Below, piece after piece: positions 17,672 to 26,257 of a stretch of 64,000 nucleotides of DNA (its first letter is position 1; each line of letters begins with the position of its first letter). Location of the stretch: positions 1 to 64,000 of the forward strand of contig NZ_JAQVBV010000013.1 of NCBI RefSeq assembly GCF_028690125.1, given 5' to 3'. Origin of the DNA: Bacteroides sp. (GTDB lineage Bacteria; Bacteroidota; Bacteroidia; Bacteroidales; Bacteroidaceae). Below the pieces are notes generated by a model. That model saw nothing but the letters and a program-made list of their open reading frames with translations, did not search any database and was not told the origin of the DNA. The translations under genes were made by a program, and so were the position numbers.

Positions 17672-19489
17672 GTGAAAAAAAGTATCTTAGCAGCGTGTGT
17701 TGTTGCCTTACTTTCTACCGCAGCATCTGCGCAATGGAAACCGGCAGGTGACAAAATTAAAACAGAATGGGCGGAAGAAATCAATCCGGAGAACGTTTTA
17801 CCTGAGTATCCCCGTCCTATTATGGAACGTAATGATTGGAAAAACCTGAATGGTTTGTGGGAATATGCAATTATTGAGAAAGGTAAAACACCAACTTCAT
17901 TTGAAGGCCAAATTCTGGTACCTTTTGCAGTAGAGTCAAGCTTGTCAGGAGTAGGGAAAACCGTAGGTCCGAATAATGAACTCTGGTATCAGCGGACATT
18001 TGATGTTCCGGGTGCATGGAAAGGCAAAAGGGTAATGCTTAACTTCGGAGCTGTTGATTGGAAGGCTGATGTTTGGGTAAACGACATAAAAGTGGGACAG
18101 CACACAGGTGGCTTTACTCCTTTCTCTTTAGATATTACTCCAGCATTAAATGCAAAAGGTGATAACAAACTTGTTGTGAAAGTTTGGGACCCGACAAGTG
18201 ATGGACCTCAACCACGCGGTAAACAAGTTACTAAACCCGAAGGAATTTGGTATACAGCTGTAACAGGTATCTGGCAGACAGTATGGTTGGAACCTGTAGA
18301 AGAATGCCATATCACAGATATTCGTACAGCTTCAGATATTGATCGTAAAAAACTTATGGTAGATGTAGCTACCAGCAGTGTAAATCCATCTTCTGAATTT
18401 GTTGAAGTAAAAGTGTTTGATGGTAAGCAATTAGTAGCTGTTGGTAAAGGATTAAACGGTCAGACAATTGATATTCAAATGCCTGAGGATGCGAAATTAT
18501 GGAATCCTGATTCTCCTTTCCTTTATTCAATGGAAGTTGCTTTGACTTGTGGAGGCAAAGTGACGGATAAAGTAAACAGCTATACTGCTATGCGTAAATA
18601 TTCTACTCGTCAGGACGAGAATGGGATTGTTCGTTTGCAGTTAAATAATAAGGATGTATTCCAGTTTGGCCCATTGGATCAAGGTTGGTGGCCCGATGGA
18701 TTATACACAGCACCTACAGATGAGGCTTTGGTTTACGACATACAGAAAACAAAGGATTTCGGTTATAACATGATCCGTAAGCATGTGAAAGTAGAACCGG
18801 CACGTTGGTATACTCATTGCGACAAACTCGGTATCATTGTATGGCAGGATATGCCCAGCGGTGATAAAGAACCGGAATGGCAGATGTATAACTACTTTAC
18901 AGGCAACGAACTGAAACGTACGGAAGAATCAGAAGCATGTTATCGCAAAGAATGGAAAGAAATAATGGATTACCTTTACAATTATCCTTGTATTGGTGTT
19001 TGGGTTCCGTTTAATGAACGCTGGGGACAGTTCAAGACAGAAGAAATTACTGCATGGACAAAGAAACATGATCCTTCTCGTTTAGTAAATCCGGCTAGTG
19101 GTGGTAATCACTTCCAATGTGGAGATATTCTTGACTTACACCATTATCCGAATCCCACTCTTAAGTTTTATGACGCAGGTCGTGCTACAGTACTGGGAGA
19201 ATACGGTGGTATCGGTCTGGCTCTGGAAGGCCATTTGTGGGAACCTAACCATAATTGGGGATATGTTAAGTTCAACTCTTCTAAAGAAGTGACTGATGAG
19301 TATGTGAAATATGCGAATCAGTTATATCAATTGATTCCTCGTGGCTATTCGGCTGCTGTATATACGCAAACTACAGACGTAGAGATGGAGGTGAACGGTT
19401 TAATGACTTATGATCGTAAAGTTATCAAGATTGATGAACCGAAGATTAAGGAAGTTAATACGAAAATATGTAATTCGTTGAATAAGTAA
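17672..19489 (+). CDS. GH2 family glycosidase, periplasmic
   Basis: The 605-residue protein starts at a GTG (17672); this is the only start that gives the complete signal peptide, MKKSILAACVVALLSTAASAQ. Domain order is GH2 sugar-binding jelly roll (about 45-210, LNFGAVDWKADVWVN), immunoglobulin-like domain (about 215-310) and TIM barrel (about 315-605). The general acid/base is Glu in VPFNERWGQF and the nucleophile Glu in LGEYGG. The WPDGLYTAPTDEALVYDIQ and MIRKHVKVEP segments are typical of Bacteroides GH2 proteins annotated as beta-galactosidases or beta-glucuronidases; which sugar is used cannot be told. It is probably co-transcribed with the GH43 gene upstream and is closed by a terminator at 19526. 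Confidence 0.9.
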   Translation: MKKSILAACVVALLSTAASAQWKPAGDKIKTEWAEEINPENVLPEYPRPIMERNDWKNLNGLWEYAIIEKGKTPTSFEGQILVPFAVESSLSGVGKTVGPNNELWYQRTFDVPGAWKGKRVMLNFGAVDWKADVWVNDIKVGQHTGGFTPFSLDITPALNAKGDNKLVVKVWDPTSDGPQPRGKQVTKPEGIWYTAVTGIWQTVWLEPVEECHITDIRTASDIDRKKLMVDVATSSVNPSSEFVEVKVFDGKQLVAVGKGLNGQTIDIQMPEDAKLWNPDSPFLYSMEVALTCGGKVTDKVNSYTAMRKYSTRQDENGIVRLQLNNKDVFQFGPLDQGWWPDGLYTAPTDEALVYDIQKTKDFGYNMIRKHVKVEPARWYTHCDKLGIIVWQDMPSGDKEPEWQMYNYFTGNELKRTEESEACYRKEWKEIMDYLYNYPCIGVWVPFNERWGQFKTEEITAWTKKHDPSRLVNPASGGNHFQCGDILDLHHYPNPTLKFYDAGRATVLGEYGGIGLALEGHLWEPNHNWGYVKFNSSKEVTDEYVKYANQLYQLIPRGYSAAVYTQTTDVEMEVNGLMTYDRKVIKIDEPKIKEVNTKICNSLNK

Positions 19490-19525
19490 GATAAAAGTTT
19501 GTGATTTTAATACGGATTTCTTGAT

Positions 19526-19573
19526 GAAATTGAACTGAACGGAGATTATCCGTCAGTTCAATTTCCTTTTTTT
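19526..19573 (+). terminator. Rho-independent terminator after GH2
   Basis: GAAATTGAACTGA and TCAGTTCAATTTC pair, extended by ACGGA/TCCGT with one bulge, followed by CTTTTTTT. Confidence 0.85.
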
Positions 19574-19598
19574 ATTATCCTTGTCTATTATCGTTTTT

Positions 19599-19712
19599 AT
19601 GGAATGGGAGCTTGATTACAAGAACTTTAAAGCTCAAATATTAGATATAGCGTGTAACTCCATGCTCCCGCCTCGGTTAGAAGAAGCCGAAGAGGTGGGT
19701 CAGGTTAAGTAG
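19599..19712 (+). other. Short unrecognised ORF, 37 residues, near the GC-rich island
   Basis: Reads MEWELDYKNFKAQILDIAC and ends EEAEEVGQVK. I do not recognise it. The composition is protein-like, and it may be a remnant brought in with the neighbouring FemAB gene. No ribosome binding site stands out. The rest of 19713-19950 holds no gene I can support. Confidence 0.2.
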
Positions 19713-19952
19713 TATTGTATCGGACTCTATTCTTATAAACTCAAAGACCGGCGCACATCACAAAGTGAAATTTTCGAGGTGAGTCTGGAAAGGAAAGTAA
19801 AAACGGGGTAATCACAACCAACGGCTGATCGATTCTATGGATGAGTTCGAAGATGTGACAATTTCGAGTATCGAGTAGCCTTCGAACGAGTGATTTTCCC
19901 TGGCGATATCCCGTCGCAGCGGCATTCCCTTGACTCGTGTGCTTTTATTGTT

Positions 19953-19960
19953 TACCTTTG
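19953..19960 (+). promoter_or_regulatory. -7 box of the FemAB-like gene
   Basis: TACCTTTG is a near-ideal Bacteroidales -7 box, with TTGAC about 19-20 bp upstream at 19930. The predicted leader is only about 15 nt before the ATG at 19982. Confidence 0.65.
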
Positions 19961-19981
19961 CAGGCTCCAAAATTTTGAATC

Positions 19982-21100
19982 ATGTACTTGCAACTCGAAC
20001 CCAAAGAGGTCGTCGATGCTTACAGCACGCCGATCGTTCAGCAAACGTCGTTCTGGTCGAAGGTAAAGGAACATTTGGGAATGGATTCCCGGGCGTTCGA
20101 ATTCTCGGTCTACAACAGCGATATTTATTCCAACGTAGGCGGTTACGCTCATACGATGGCCGACTTCATCATGTTTTTTCAATACCTAAACAAAGAGGAT
20201 TATATCGCTTATTTTCCTTACGGTCCGGAGATCGAACCCTCGAAAGAGAATCACGGTCGCTTTCTGGAAGAACTCTCCGAGTCATTGCGTTCTTACCTGC
20301 CCAAGCACTGCGTGGCTCTGCGCTATGACCTGAACTGGGAGTCGCACTGGTGCAAGGAGGAGGATTTCGATGAAGAGGGCAACTGGGTAGGTCTTCCCGA
20401 CAAGGAGTTTCAGGAATTCAAGCTCAACTACGGCACTGCGGAGTGGAACCTGCGCAAAGCCAACACCAATATTCTGCCGGCCAATACGATTGTGGTTGAT
20501 CTGACGCCGGACGAAGAGATGATCCTCGCTCGCATGAAACCCAAGACCCGCTATAATATCAAGCTCGCCCAACGCAAGGGAGTCGAGGTGCGTTCGGAGG
20601 GAATCGAGGCATTGGATGTATGGTATAAACTCTATACGGAAACTGCCTTACGAAACGGGCTTCACCTGAACGACATGAGCTACTTCCATTCAGTTTTAGC
20701 CTCGAAAATGGAGTGTCCGGACAGGAAGGTGCAGGTAAAGTTGCTGATCGCTTATTTCGACGATATACCGTTGGCCGCGATGTTCCTCGTGCTGTCCGCC
20801 CATCGGGCGACCTACCTTTACGGCGCTTCGTCGTCGCAGATGCGTAACCTGATGCCTACCTATGTCCTGCAATGGCGGGCCATGCAACTCGCCAAGATGA
20901 ACCGCTGTAGCGAGTACGATATGTTCGGCATCGCTCCCTATGCCGACACCTCGCATCCCATGTACGGTCTGTATAAGTTCAAACACGGCTTTGGCGGAGA
21001 AATATATCACCAGTTGGGTTGCTGGGACTATCCGTTTGAAGAGGATAAGTATCAATGCTTCACGGCAAGGGAAATGAGTATGCAGGGCTATTATGGATAA
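19982..21100 (+). CDS. FemAB/FemX-type aminoacyltransferase (GNAT fold)
   Basis: A 372-residue cytosolic protein of FemA/FemB/FemX type, which use aminoacyl-tRNA to build peptidoglycan cross-bridges or related peptide caps. Supporting motifs are KPKTRYNIKLAQRKGVEV, YLYGASSSQMRNLMP-YVLQW, EYDMFGIAP and GLYKFKHGFGG near the C-terminus, the standard second-GNAT-domain pattern. There is no signal peptide. The gene is clearly richer in G and C than its neighbours (codons such as CTC, GCC, GAC and CGC dominate), and it separates a GH2 gene from a GH43 gene, which suggests horizontal acquisition. It has its own promoter. Its real acceptor in Bacteroides is unknown; a Gram-negative with directly cross-linked peptidoglycan would not need a classical bridge. 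Confidence 0.85.
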   Translation: MYLQLEPKEVVDAYSTPIVQQTSFWSKVKEHLGMDSRAFEFSVYNSDIYSNVGGYAHTMADFIMFFQYLNKEDYIAYFPYGPEIEPSKENHGRFLEELSESLRSYLPKHCVALRYDLNWESHWCKEEDFDEEGNWVGLPDKEFQEFKLNYGTAEWNLRKANTNILPANTIVVDLTPDEEMILARMKPKTRYNIKLAQRKGVEVRSEGIEALDVWYKLYTETALRNGLHLNDMSYFHSVLASKMECPDRKVQVKLLIAYFDDIPLAAMFLVLSAHRATYLYGASSSQMRNLMPTYVLQWRAMQLAKMNRCSEYDMFGIAPYADTSHPMYGLYKFKHGFGGEIYHQLGCWDYPFEEDKYQCFTAREMSMQGYYG

Positions 21101-21240
21101 AAATATAATCATTAGAAACCATTTGTGTGGGTTTTAATATATCCACCTTCTTACGGTGCTTGGCTTGTATTTCCATAGGTTGGCGATTGTGTTCCTCCTA
21201 ATGCCATTGAAGTTGTATTTGCAGGGTATGGTATTGGCTT

Positions 21241-21375
21241 TCAATTCTCTCGTCTGCCGTTTACGCTTATAAGGCACATGGCCGGCACAAGCTCATTTTT
21301 CTTACTCGAAAATTCGATTACATTTGTAAGCCAATAGCGTTTGAAATCCATGTAAATCAGCTCTTTGAAAACCAT
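21241..21375 (-). other. Short unrecognised ORF, 44 residues, in the 474-bp gap
   Basis: On the minus strand the frame reads MVFKELIYMDFKRYWLTNV and ends VNGRREN. It is unrecognised and may be chance. The gap 21101-21574 otherwise holds only the promoter of the GH43 gene, and its GC content falls from the FemAB side to the GH43 side. Confidence 0.15.
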
Positions 21376-21542
21376 ATTAAATCATCTGCCAACCAAAAGA
21401 AAGTAATGGGATAGTAACGTAACTTTGTCCTTACTTGGCTTTTTGTTGGCTTCGGATGACGTTCAACTCTATTTTCTCTCGCCTAAACCGCTATTCATCA
21501 GCCTTATTACTTCGTTTTGTGCTAAGTCTCATTTTTAATTCT

Positions 21543-21550
21543 TATCTTTG
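21543..21550 (+). promoter_or_regulatory. -7 box of the arabinanase-like GH43 gene
   Basis: TATCTTTG lies 24 bp before the ATG at 21575. This unit lacks the TCCTTTATTGAATA motif of the other enzyme units. Confidence 0.55.
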
Positions 21551-21574
21551 CCAAAATTTTAAAAACAGTGTTGT

Positions 21575-22579
21575 ATGAAGCTTAAATCACTCTTTTTCTC
21601 AATGGCTGTAGGTTATTCGGCAGTTTTATTTTCTCAAACTGTACCGGCCGGAGAATTGAATAATGATAAAAAACAATATACTAATCCGGTCATTAATTAT
21701 AGTTTGCCCGACCCCACAGTTGTCAAAGATGATGACGGCTATTTCTATCTATATGCTACCGAAGATATCAAAAATGTCCCAATTCATCGGTCAAAAGACC
21801 TTGTAAACTGGGACTTTGTAGGAACTGCTTTTACTAAAGCAACTCGTCCCACGTTCGAACCCAAAGGTGGAATCTGGGCACCGGATATTAATAAGATAGG
21901 AAATCATTATGTGTTATATTATTCAATGTCCGTCTGGGGTGGAGAATGGACTTGTGGCGTTGGTGTGGCTGTTGCTAATCACCCGGAAGGACCTTTTATT
22001 GACCATGGTAAACTATTTCGGAGCAATGAGATTAATATACAGAATTGCATCGATCCCTTTTATATAGAAGACAATGGTAAGAAATATCTTTTTTGGGGTA
22101 GTTTCCGCGGGATATATGGAACCGAACTGGCAGAAGACGGACTAACTTTGAAAAAAGATGCTCCGATTTTGAAGGTGGCCGGTACTGCCTATGAAGGTAC
22201 TTATATTCATAAACGGGATGGTTGTTACTATTTCTTTGCTTCCATCGGTAGCTGTTGTGAAGGGCTGAAGAGCACTTATACTACAGTAGTCGGGCGCTCA
22301 GAAAAACTATTTGGCCCCTATGTAGATAAAAGCGGTCGTCCCATGTTAGAGAACAATCATGAGATTTTGATTGGAAAAAATGATTCATTTGTCGGCACCG
22401 GACATAACGCTGAGATAGTAACAGATAACAATGGAGCAGATTGGATGCTTTATCATGCTGTTAGTACAGCTAATCCCACAGGACGCGTTTTGATGTTAGA
22501 TCGCATTAATTGGCAAGATGGTTGGCCGTATGTAGAAGGTGCTAGCCCTTCATTGAAAGGAGATAAACCGGAATTTTAA
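21575..22579 (+). CDS. GH43 family protein, arabinanase-like
   Basis: This 334-residue secreted protein has a signal peptide ending at about residue 20 (LFSQ). The GH43 propeller is complete: base Asp in SLPDPTVVKD, pKa-modulating Asp in NCIDPFYIED and general acid Glu in AYEGTYIHKR. The late GTGHNAEIV-WMLYHAVS segment carries the conserved His region typical of endo-1,5-alpha-L-arabinanase-like members. It should act on arabinan or arabinose-containing oligosaccharides in the periplasm. It differs clearly from the GH43 lipoprotein at 16452. It forms its own unit, with a -7 box 24 bp upstream and a terminator at 22610. Confidence 0.88.
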   Translation: MKLKSLFFSMAVGYSAVLFSQTVPAGELNNDKKQYTNPVINYSLPDPTVVKDDDGYFYLYATEDIKNVPIHRSKDLVNWDFVGTAFTKATRPTFEPKGGIWAPDINKIGNHYVLYYSMSVWGGEWTCGVGVAVANHPEGPFIDHGKLFRSNEINIQNCIDPFYIEDNGKKYLFWGSFRGIYGTELAEDGLTLKKDAPILKVAGTAYEGTYIHKRDGCYYFFASIGSCCEGLKSTYTTVVGRSEKLFGPYVDKSGRPMLENNHEILIGKNDSFVGTGHNAEIVTDNNGADWMLYHAVSTANPTGRVLMLDRINWQDGWPYVEGASPSLKGDKPEF

Positions 22580-22609
22580 ACAGATAAATTTGAATATTTA
22601 ATAAATAAG

Positions 22610-22647
22610 ATCGCCCTTATTCGTCATTCCAAATAAGGGCGATTTTA
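22610..22647 (+). terminator. Rho-independent terminator after GH43
   Basis: ATCGCCCTTATT (22610-22621) pairs perfectly with AATAAGGGCGAT (22632-22643), 10-nt loop, followed by TTTAT. Confidence 0.8.
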
Positions 22648-22686
22648 TGTCATATACTTGTCATAATGTCATATAAAAGATGTTTT

Positions 22687-22720
22687 GACTAGTTTTTATC
22701 CTTTATTGAATAAAAATTTG
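22687..22720 (+). promoter_or_regulatory. PUL operator/promoter motif, copy C (GH76 operon)
   Basis: GACTAGTTTTTA then TCCTTTATTGAATA (22699-22712), followed by AAAATTTG as a poor -7 box. It precedes the seven-gene GH76-to-GH127 operon by about 65 bp and aligns with copies A and B over 26 bp. Confidence 0.6.
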
Positions 22721-22784
22721 TATTAACTCTCCTTATTTTCTGCAATCTTTGTAACTGGAAAAATATTTTAATTAATCAATTATC

Positions 22785-24044
22785 ATGAAAAACAAGACTC
22801 TCTTGACCCTAATTTTGCAGTTCGTAGTATCTACAACAATGATAGGAATGGACGTTCTGGCACAAACACCGCAAAAAACATTTGCATATACTAACGACGA
22901 CGTGTGGGCAGCATACGAAGGATTCAATAAAACACTTCTTGATTCCGGTAAATATATCTATAAAACAAATTCTTCAGATAAAAACGCCACAGACCGTTTT
23001 AATGGCGCAGCAGCTATCTGGTGCCAACCTACCTATTGGGATATGGCGATGAATGCCTACAAGCTTGCTAAAACTCAAAAAGACAAGAAGAAAGCAACAT
23101 ACTATAAAGAACTCTGTGATAAGATATTTGCAGGGAATAAGGCTCAGTATGCTCATTTCGATTTTGACGATAACAATGAAAATACCGGGTGGTTTATTTA
23201 CGATGATATCATGTGGTGGACTATTACGCTGGCTCGTGCCTACGAACTGTTTGAAGTCGATGAATACCTGCGCTTGTCCGAAGAAAGCTTTAGCCGGGTA
23301 TGGTATGGATCAAAGAAAGTAGGAGACACAGGTTCTTACGACAAAGAAAATGGAGGAATGTTCTGGCAATGGCAACCTATACACAATCCTAATCCCAATA
23401 AACCGGGTGACGGTAAAATGGCCTGCATCAACTTCCCGGTGGCGGTAGCTGCACTTACTCTTTATAACAACGTGCCGAAGAGCAGAAAAGAGTCGTCAGA
23501 AGAATCACCCAAGTACCAGACAAAAGCTCAATATTTGGCTAAAGGCAAAGAAATTTATGAATGGGGAGTAGAAAACCTGTTGGATAAGAAAACCGGGCTT
23601 GTAGCTGACAGCCGTCATGGGAAAGGCACACCTGCTTGGAAAGCACATATTTATAATCAAGCTACCTTCATCGGAGCATCAGTTTTATTATATAAAGCAA
23701 CCGGTGAAAAACGCTACCTGGACAATGCTATACTTGCTGCAGATTATTCAGTCAATCAAATGTCTGCTCAACACAACTTACTACCTTTTGAAAAAGGAAT
23801 TGAACAAGGTATTTATACAGCTATTTTTGCCCAATATATGGCCATGTTGGTAAATGACTGCGGACAAATTCAATATGTCCCATTTCTGAAACGTAATATT
23901 GAAGTCGGCTGGGCGAATAGAGATAAAACACGCAATGTGTGTGGAGGTAGATACTGGCAAGTATTACCCGATGGAGCAGATATCGATAGCTATTCAGCCT
24001 CCGGTATACCGGCATTGATGCTTCTGTTCCCAACGGACGAATAA
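22785..24044 (+). CDS. GH76 alpha-1,6-mannanase family protein
   Basis: This 419-residue secreted protein has a long signal peptide ending LAQ at about residue 27. GH76 is recognised by the Asp pair D140-D141 in FIYDDIMWWTITLARAYEL, preceded by FDDNNENTGWF, and by the aromatic and helical repeats of an (alpha/alpha)6 barrel (GGMFWQWQP, HIYNQATFIGAS). Members cleave alpha-1,6-mannan backbones, as in yeast mannan. It is the first gene of a tightly packed operon; the next gene starts 34 bp downstream. Together with GH125 and GH92 in the same operon it makes a coherent alpha-mannan set. It has no lipobox, so periplasmic location is more likely than the cell surface. Confidence 0.92.
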   Translation: MKNKTLLTLILQFVVSTTMIGMDVLAQTPQKTFAYTNDDVWAAYEGFNKTLLDSGKYIYKTNSSDKNATDRFNGAAAIWCQPTYWDMAMNAYKLAKTQKDKKKATYYKELCDKIFAGNKAQYAHFDFDDNNENTGWFIYDDIMWWTITLARAYELFEVDEYLRLSEESFSRVWYGSKKVGDTGSYDKENGGMFWQWQPIHNPNPNKPGDGKMACINFPVAVAALTLYNNVPKSRKESSEESPKYQTKAQYLAKGKEIYEWGVENLLDKKTGLVADSRHGKGTPAWKAHIYNQATFIGASVLLYKATGEKRYLDNAILAADYSVNQMSAQHNLLPFEKGIEQGIYTAIFAQYMAMLVNDCGQIQYVPFLKRNIEVGWANRDKTRNVCGGRYWQVLPDGADIDSYSASGIPALMLLFPTDE

Positions 24045-24078
24045 TTTGATATATCAATCTAATACATACTGAAATATC

Positions 24079-26244
24079 ATGAATAATATACGACTACTGC
24101 TGGCTTCTTGTCTTTTGTTGATTTCTAATTACTCAGTCAATGCACAAAAGATAAAGCATCAAGAGACGAAAACGACTTTCCAGACATCTGACCCTTGGAA
24201 GCCGGAAACGGATGTACGTGCCGATGCAGCAATTGTATATGGTACTTCAGATAGGCCGGGTGTTACCTTTGAACAAAGAGTACAGTCATGGACGAATAAA
24301 GGCTATCAGGCACAATTCATGACAGGTGTAGCGTGGGGAAATTATCAAGATTATTTTTTGGGAAAGTGGGATGGAATAAATGATCACCTCAAAGAAGGGC
24401 AAAGAGAACGTAATGGAAAAGAGATAGCTCATGGACATATGGTACCGTATATTGTGCCTACTGAGAGTTTCATCCGTTATATGCAAGAAACGCAGATAAA
24501 ACGCGTAATTGATGCCGGGATCACTTCTATCTTTTTGGAAGAACCGGAATTCTGGATGCGCGGTGGATATAGTGAAGCCTTTAAATCAGAATGGCAAAAA
24601 TATTATAAATTCCCGTGGAGAGATCAGGAGGAATCGCCCGAAAATACCTATCTCTCAAATAAACTGAAATATCATCTGTATTATAATGCACTGGACAAGA
24701 TATTTACCTATGCCAAAGAATATGGAAAATCAAAAGGTCTGGATATCAAATGTTATGTACCTACCCATTCATTAATAAACTATACTTCCTGGCAGATTGT
24801 AAGCCCGGAAGCCAGCTTGGCTTCACTGGATTGCGTTGATGGATATATTGCGCAAGTCTGGACAGGTACTGCGCGTGAATCCAACTATTTTAACGGTGTA
24901 AGAAAAGAACGGGTATTTGAGAATGCTTTCCTTGAATATGGCTGTATGAAGTCGATGACTGCACCGTTGAACCGGAAAATGTACTTCTTGACAGATCCGA
25001 TAGAGGACTTTCCAAGAGACTGGCAAGATTTTAAACGTAATTATCAGGCTACTTTTTCAGCACAACTCATGTACCCCATGATAGATACCTACGAAGTAAT
25101 GCCTTGGCCCGACCGTATCTATCTCGGATTGTACCAAGTAGCCGGAACAGATAAAAAAGAACGTATTCCACGTTCATATTCCACTCAAATGCAAATCATG
25201 ATTAATACACTGAACGATATCCGTACATCCGACAAAAAGATAAGCGGAACGCATGGTATTGGTGTATTGATGGCTAACTCATTGATGTTTCAACGTTTTC
25301 CCACTCACAACGGATACGATGATCCTCAATTCTCCAGTTTCTATGGACAAACATTACCACTGTTGAAAAGAGGCGTTCCTGTAGAATTGGTACATATAGA
25401 AAACACTCCCTTTAAAGAGACATTCAAAGGACTTCAAGTACTTATAATGTCCTATTCGAATATGAAACCGATGAATCCTGAATACCATACTTACCTCGCA
25501 AATTGGGTAAAGAATGGCGGGGTACTGGTTTATTGCGGAGAAGATATTGATCCTTATCAATCTGTATTAGAATGGTGGAATACGGACAATAATCATTATA
25601 AAACTCCTTCGGAACATCTGTTCGAAATGATGAATCTATCTCTTAACCCTGTTGATGGAACCTATCATTATGGTAAAGGTACAGTCATCGTCATGCGTGA
25701 AGATCCGAAACACTTTGTATTAAAAGCAGGAAATGATCAAAAATATTTTGAGACAATTGCATCTGCCTTTCAGAAGAAAACCGGTAAAAAAATAGAGACT
25801 AAGAATAGTTTCTTAGTAGAAAGAGGAGTTTACACCATTGCAGCAGTCATGGATGAAAGTGTTTCGAAAGAGCCTTTGACACTATCCGGATTATATATTG
25901 ATTTGTTCGACAAAGACCTGCCGATACTGACCGAAAAACAATTTCAACCGGGTGAGCAGGGATATTTGTATGATTTGAATAAGGTATCTCGCAAAGTAAA
26001 AGCGAAAGTACTCTGTGGTGCTTCCCGCATCTATGACGAGAAAGTAGGAAAACAAAACTATTCGTTCGTTGCGAAAAGCCCTTTGCATACCACCAATGTA
26101 TCAAGGGTCCTCCTGCCTCGCAAACCGCAAAAAGTACAGGTGAACGGAAAGACAGAACAACCGGAATGGGACGAAACTTCGAAAACGCTTCTGCTAACCT
26201 TCGAAAATGATCCTGCTGGAGTAAATGTATCAATTGAATGGTAA
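24079..26244 (+). CDS. Unrecognised secreted protein, glycosidase-like TIM barrel plus GATase-like domain
   Basis: A 721-residue protein with a signal peptide (SVNAQ). I do not recognise the family. Residues of about 45-370 look like a TIM barrel: AAIVYGTSD, GITSIFLEEPEFWMRGGYS with acidic residues at a strand end, LDCVDGYIAQVWTGTAR, and PMIDTYEVMPWPDRIYLG with a Glu at a later strand end. Residues of about 380-520 resemble the glutamine-amidotransferase-like middle domain of GH42 enzymes (GIGVLMANSLMF, VLIMSYSNMKPMNPEYHTYLANWVKNGGVLVYCG). The C-terminus is a beta-sandwich. This order is that of GH42-like clan A enzymes, so I infer a retaining glycosidase with Glu in EEPE and TYEV as candidate acid and nucleophile. 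It sits inside the alpha-mannan-type operon. Confidence 0.6.
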   Translation: MNNIRLLLASCLLLISNYSVNAQKIKHQETKTTFQTSDPWKPETDVRADAAIVYGTSDRPGVTFEQRVQSWTNKGYQAQFMTGVAWGNYQDYFLGKWDGINDHLKEGQRERNGKEIAHGHMVPYIVPTESFIRYMQETQIKRVIDAGITSIFLEEPEFWMRGGYSEAFKSEWQKYYKFPWRDQEESPENTYLSNKLKYHLYYNALDKIFTYAKEYGKSKGLDIKCYVPTHSLINYTSWQIVSPEASLASLDCVDGYIAQVWTGTARESNYFNGVRKERVFENAFLEYGCMKSMTAPLNRKMYFLTDPIEDFPRDWQDFKRNYQATFSAQLMYPMIDTYEVMPWPDRIYLGLYQVAGTDKKERIPRSYSTQMQIMINTLNDIRTSDKKISGTHGIGVLMANSLMFQRFPTHNGYDDPQFSSFYGQTLPLLKRGVPVELVHIENTPFKETFKGLQVLIMSYSNMKPMNPEYHTYLANWVKNGGVLVYCGEDIDPYQSVLEWWNTDNNHYKTPSEHLFEMMNLSLNPVDGTYHYGKGTVIVMREDPKHFVLKAGNDQKYFETIASAFQKKTGKKIETKNSFLVERGVYTIAAVMDESVSKEPLTLSGLYIDLFDKDLPILTEKQFQPGEQGYLYDLNKVSRKVKAKVLCGASRIYDEKVGKQNYSFVAKSPLHTTNVSRVLLPRKPQKVQVNGKTEQPEWDETSKTLLLTFENDPAGVNVSIEW

Positions 26245-26257
26245 ATAGATAAAATAA

